Part shown: piece by piece, positions 60,942 through 64,000 of the stretch
Numbering within the stretch: the first letter of the stretch is position 1
How the letters are laid out: every line of letters starts with the position of its first letter
Source: a bacterium
Lineage (GTDB): Bacteria; Vulcanimicrobiota; Xenobia; Xenobiales; JADMJV01
Assembly: GCA_018780265.1 (NCBI GenBank)
Contig: JADMJV010000019.1
Coordinates: forward strand, 1 to 64,000
Direction: 5' to 3'
Length of the DNA: 64,000 bases
Translations under genes and position numbers: made by a program
Notes under the pieces: generated by a model
What the model saw: only the letters and a program-made list of their open reading frames with translations
Told to the model about the DNA's origin: nothing
Databases searched by the model: none

Positions 60942-62431
60942 AACTGTAAAGAGTCCTCGCTTGCAGACGCATCAAATCCTATGTGCGCAGGAGCCACGTG
61001 CAAGGAAGGAGCCCAGCCGGCCGGACGGTGCCCCTCATAAAACACATGATCGTAACCGGGCTTAAAGACCCCCTCCCAACGAGCAACTACGCACGAGGCC
61101 AGACAGTTACCCGTCACGTTCACGGCCGTGCGGGCCATGTCCATGATGCCGTCAATTCCGAGGATCGCCAGCACCGGCCACTCGGGCAAGTCAAAAGCCG
61201 CCACCGTGCCCAGCAAAATCACCAGCGAGGCTCGCGGCACTCCGGCCACGCCTTTACTGGACAGCATCAAAGAGGCGACCATGGCAATCTGGGTACCCAA
61301 GGAGAGTTCGTGGCCGGCAGCCTGGGCCACAAACACGGAGGCCAGCGCCAAATACAGCGTGGTCCCATCCAAATTAAAGCTATAACCCAAAGGCATCACA
61401 AAGGAGACGACATGGCGGGGCACGCCAAGTTGCTCCAGCCTCTCCATCGCTCGGGGCAGAGCCGCCTCGCTGGTGCTGGTTGCGAAGGCGATAGAGGCCG
61501 GTTCGCTGACCGCTCTCAGAAACGGAACCAGCGGTATGCGGGCGAGCAAGATGATGGGGAGTAAGATCAGCACCAGGAAAACAAACAGCGAAAGGTATAG
61601 AGTCAAGACCAATTTGCCCAGGTTCTGCAGAGCCTCCAGCCCCATATGAGCTACGGTGTAAGAAACCGCTGAGCCAACCGCCAGCGGAGCCAGTCGCATA
61701 ATGATACCGGTAAACTTGAACATGGTCTCCGCCAGCGAATCGACCACTTCCAGCAGAGGTCGCCGTTTCTGTTCCGAAAGCATGGCCATGGCCACCCCGA
61801 AGAGCATGCTGAAAACCACCACCTGGAGAACGTCGCCGTCGGCTACCGACTTGGCGATGTTCTCGGGAAAGGTGTGCAAGAGAATCTCCAGCACACCCTT
61901 ATGGGCCACGGTCAACTTTTCGCCGGCCTCGGCGGCCCCCTGAGCCATGCCTACTCCGGCCTGACTCCAATTGATGGCAGCCAGACCCACAAAAAGAGCG
62001 ATAGTGGTAACCAGTTCGAAATAGACAATCGATTTGAAGCCCAGTCTGCCAACGGTTTTGATATCTGCGTGGCTACTGATTCCAATCACCAACGTGGAGA
62101 ACAAAAGGGGGGCCACGATGGTCTTCACCAGCTTGATGAAAATCTTGCTGGGCAACTGCAAGAGGTCGTCGGAAAGATGGTGCTCCGGACCAAAAGTGCG
62201 AAAATCGTAACCCACGAAGATACCGATCGCCATCATGATCACAATCCAGTTGGACATCGAGCGGCGATGCCAGCCCAGAACCAATAGTTCTGCGGTGAAC
62301 AAATAGCGCACGACGGCGTAATCCTTTAGGACAAAGGCCCCAACTGCTGTGGCTAAGAGCATGACCCATGCCCACACGGGAACGGAGGGTCGATGGGAGG
62401 GGGGCTCAGCAACGGGCGGTTGGCTATGCAT
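60938..62431 (-). CDS. Dicarboxylate/amino acid:cation symporter (GltP/DctA family)
   Basis: A 497-residue membrane transporter of the DAACS family. It has eight or so hydrophobic segments, the re-entrant loop SEPASIAFATSTSEAALPRA, the NLDGTTLY form of the NMDGT sodium/substrate motif, and VASLMLSSKGVAGVPRASLV. It brings glutamate, aspartate or C4-dicarboxylates into the cell with Na+ or H+. The substrate cannot be told by eye. It leads an operon with mqnD and is divergent from the TPR gene at 62548. Confidence 0.92.
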   Translation of the reverse strand: MHSQPPVAEPPSHRPSVPVWAWVMLLATAVGAFVLKDYAVVRYLFTAELLVLGWHRRSMSNWIVIMMAIGIFVGYDFRTFGPEHHLSDDLLQLPSKIFIKLVKTIVAPLLFSTLVIGISSHADIKTVGRLGFKSIVYFELVTTIALFVGLAAINWSQAGVGMAQGAAEAGEKLTVAHKGVLEILLHTFPENIAKSVADGDVLQVVVFSMLFGVAMAMLSEQKRRPLLEVVDSLAETMFKFTGIIMRLAPLAVGSAVSYTVAHMGLEALQNLGKLVLTLYLSLFVFLVLILLPIILLARIPLVPFLRAVSEPASIAFATSTSEAALPRAMERLEQLGVPRHVVSFVMPLGYSFNLDGTTLYLALASVFVAQAAGHELSLGTQIAMVASLMLSSKGVAGVPRASLVILLGTVAAFDLPEWPVLAILGIDGIMDMARTAVNVTGNCLASCVVARWEGVFKPGYDHVFYEGHRPAGWAPSLHVAPAHIGFDASASEDSLQL

Positions 62432-62547
62432 GGTCGGCAGTTCTCGTGGCCAGCAGTGAAGCCCTTCCCCGTGAAGGTGACGATCAGGAGGGGGGCTCTA
62501 CCTGCACACAGAAGGCTGCGCTCCAGTCTAGAAGGAAAGTTGGGCGG

Positions 62548-64000
62548 ATGGCAGAGGCACCCGAAGCACTGATTCAGCAAGCACAAAGTAGCCTGGCTGT
62601 GGGCGATACCGCCAGTGCACAGTCAGCCCTGAATCAATTGCTGCAGCAGTACCCAGGCCATCCCCAAGGCCTGCTACGGCGCGGTTTTGTGCGTGTGCGC
62701 GCCGGCGACGTGGATGGAGCCATTGACGACTGGGAGCAGGCGGTCGAAGCAGATCCTGGCCTGTTGCGACAGTTAGACTCCGCAGAGTTTCGCCCCATCG
62801 TCGAAACCTCACTCCAGTCGATTAAGTACAACATCAGCGCCGAGCCCACCAACATCCGCTACCAGGTTCAATTGGGCAAGGCCTACGCCGCTTTTGGGCG
62901 CTACGCTCAAGCGCTGCAAGCTTTCACCTCGGCCCTGAGGTTGGCTCCCGAAGAAATGGAAGCCGGCCTGGGCAGCGCTCAGGTCTACATGCGTCTCGGC
63001 CAGGGCGAGCAAGCCCTGCAAGTGTTGCAAAAGGTCTACGAACTTCATCCCGACAATGTGGACCTGTGCTGGCGCCTGGGCAAACTTTACAACAGCCTCA
63101 ACTCGGTGGTCCAGGCTACCCGTTTTTTTGAGCGAGCCAGTACCTTGGACCCCAACGACTGGAAAAGTCACCTGGAACTAGGCCAGATTTTCATGCGTCA
63201 AGGGCGCCACGAGCAAGCCACTGCACGCTTTCAGACAACCCAGCAGATCAAGCCCGACTGTGCGGCTGCCCTGGTGGGCATGGCCGAATGCTGCAAAGAG
63301 CTCTATCGATTTGAACAGGCGATCTCCTACTATCGTCAGGCGGTGGCCCTGGACCCCCGCGATTATAAAGCACTTTGCCAGATGGGAAGCCTCTGTATCC
63401 AACTGGGCGGTCTCGACATGGGCATAGAAACCCTGCTGCAAGCTCTCGACTTAAATGAAAATGACGTGGAGATCCACTCTAGCCTGGCCAAGGCATACCA
63501 ACAGAAAGGCGATTTACCCACGGCTGCCCGTTACTTTGCGAAAACGGTTGAATTCAATTCGAAGGACTATTTTGCCGCCTACAACCTGGGCCTGATTTAC
63601 CGCAGCCAGGGCCAGATCAAGGAGGCTGCCGAGGCCTTTGGGACGGCGGCTCAACTGCGCCCCAACGATTCGCAGTACCAATATCAATCTTCGCGAGCCT
63701 TGCTGGAGTTAGGCCAGGTCGAACAGGCCCTGGAAGCGGCCCGAAAAGCGGTCAATATCAATCCCCACAGCAAAGAAAGCCAGTTATTGTACGGGCGCTG
63801 CTGCCTGGAGGCCGAGCGTTACGATATGGCCGCGGAAGCTTTTCGGCAGGCCGTCCAAATCGATGCCCAAAACGTTGAGGCACATTATCAACTGGCTGTA
63901 GCCCTTCTCAATCTGGGCCAAACGGAGGAGGCCCGCAATAGTTTTCATACCGTATTGCGGCTTTCTCCGCAGCATGCGCCCTCACAACTCGGCCTGGGCC
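62548..64000 (+). CDS. TPR protein, C-terminus beyond the window
   Basis: An open frame from ATG 62548 to the right edge gives at least 484 residues without a stop. It is a chain of TPR repeats, each with the A-x-x-x-F/Y and P-x-x pattern, for example GRYAQALQAFTSALRLAPEE, QGRHEQATARFQTTQQIKPD and YRFEQAISYYRQAVALDPRD. The N-terminus has no signal peptide. An AAGGA site lies about 12 bases upstream. It is probably a cytoplasmic scaffold or the TPR part of a larger enzyme such as a glycosyltransferase; only the missing C-terminus could tell. Confidence 0.85.
   Translation, partial: MAEAPEALIQQAQSSLAVGDTASAQSALNQLLQQYPGHPQGLLRRGFVRVRAGDVDGAIDDWEQAVEADPGLLRQLDSAEFRPIVETSLQSIKYNISAEPTNIRYQVQLGKAYAAFGRYAQALQAFTSALRLAPEEMEAGLGSAQVYMRLGQGEQALQVLQKVYELHPDNVDLCWRLGKLYNSLNSVVQATRFFERASTLDPNDWKSHLELGQIFMRQGRHEQATARFQTTQQIKPDCAAALVGMAECCKELYRFEQAISYYRQAVALDPRDYKALCQMGSLCIQLGGLDMGIETLLQALDLNENDVEIHSSLAKAYQQKGDLPTAARYFAKTVEFNSKDYFAAYNLGLIYRSQGQIKEAAEAFGTAAQLRPNDSQYQYQSSRALLELGQVEQALEAARKAVNINPHSKESQLLYGRCCLEAERYDMAAEAFRQAVQIDAQNVEAHYQLAVALLNLGQTEEARNSFHTVLRLSPQHAPSQLGLG

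Noticed and set aside
1..64000. CRISPR arrays, insertion sequences, tRNA and rRNA genes
   Set aside because: None recognised by eye. The only tandem repeats are the coding cores of the graspetide precursor. A tRNA scan would be needed to exclude a missed tRNA.

Overview
This window is about 64 kb of GC-rich bacterial chromosome, densely packed with genes on both strands. It carries core genes (uvrB, clpB, ddl, metG, leuS, cysS, rlmB, gnd, mqnD), many TPR proteins, degenerate pilus-type ATPases, a PilZ-like protein, DUF4132, and several secreted proteins with no recognised family. The futalosine menaquinone gene mqnD and the many TPR and uncharacterised proteins suggest a free-living bacterium from a less-studied phylum, for example the Armatimonadota or Eremiobacterota/Vulcanimicrobiota neighbourhood or a similar group. 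That placement is a weak inference. No tRNA, rRNA, CRISPR array or insertion sequence was recognised.

The most interesting locus is at 2406-5236 (minus strand). It is a compact microviridin-type graspetide (omega-ester peptide) operon. A 295-residue precursor carries the conserved leader motif PFFARYLE followed by ten copies of the microviridin core TxKxPSDxE(D/E), separated by Gly-Pro linkers. Two overlapping ATP-grasp ligase genes follow, resembling MdnB/MvdC (amide) and MdnC/MvdD (ester). All six crosslinking residues are intact in every core. The residue that sets protease specificity in microviridins varies (Q, L, R, K), so one precursor appears to encode a mixed set of protease inhibitors.

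Region by region: 1-2327 looks like a defence islet, with the N-terminus of a type II restriction-like enzyme running off the left edge, divergent from an AAA ATPase plus TOPRIM (DUF4276-like) pair. 2406-5236 is the graspetide operon. 5420-12816 holds a FliG-N-like mini-protein, a dodecin, a DUF4132 protein and a secreted DUF3857/transglutaminase-like TPR protein. 12900-20820 holds uvrB, a secreted protein, an XRE regulator plus orphan response regulator, and a divergent circularly permuted ATP-grasp / alpha-E / transglutaminase operon. 20918-27721 holds a membrane TPR-ankyrin protein, a small helical protein, a PilT-like protein with a broken Walker A, and clpB, ending at a perfect 18-bp bidirectional terminator.

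27761-31477 holds an orphan PycTM-like membrane protein, an FN3 protein, a TerB-like protein, a small zinc-finger-like membrane protein and a Xer recombinase. 31482-40157 is a long minus-strand run from metG through small secreted paralogues, a TPR protein, gnd and uncharacterised proteins to a YprB-like nuclease. 40291-42338 is ddl plus a second degenerate PilT-like protein. 42366-48116 is a leuS-cysS-rlmB operon. 48188-54175 is one giant NTPase/TPR protein with a duplicated N-terminal module. 54298-64000 holds a PilZ-like protein, a zinc-ribbon low-complexity membrane protein, a GAF-TPR protein, a radical SAM protein, mqnD with a dicarboxylate symporter, and a TPR protein that runs off the right edge.
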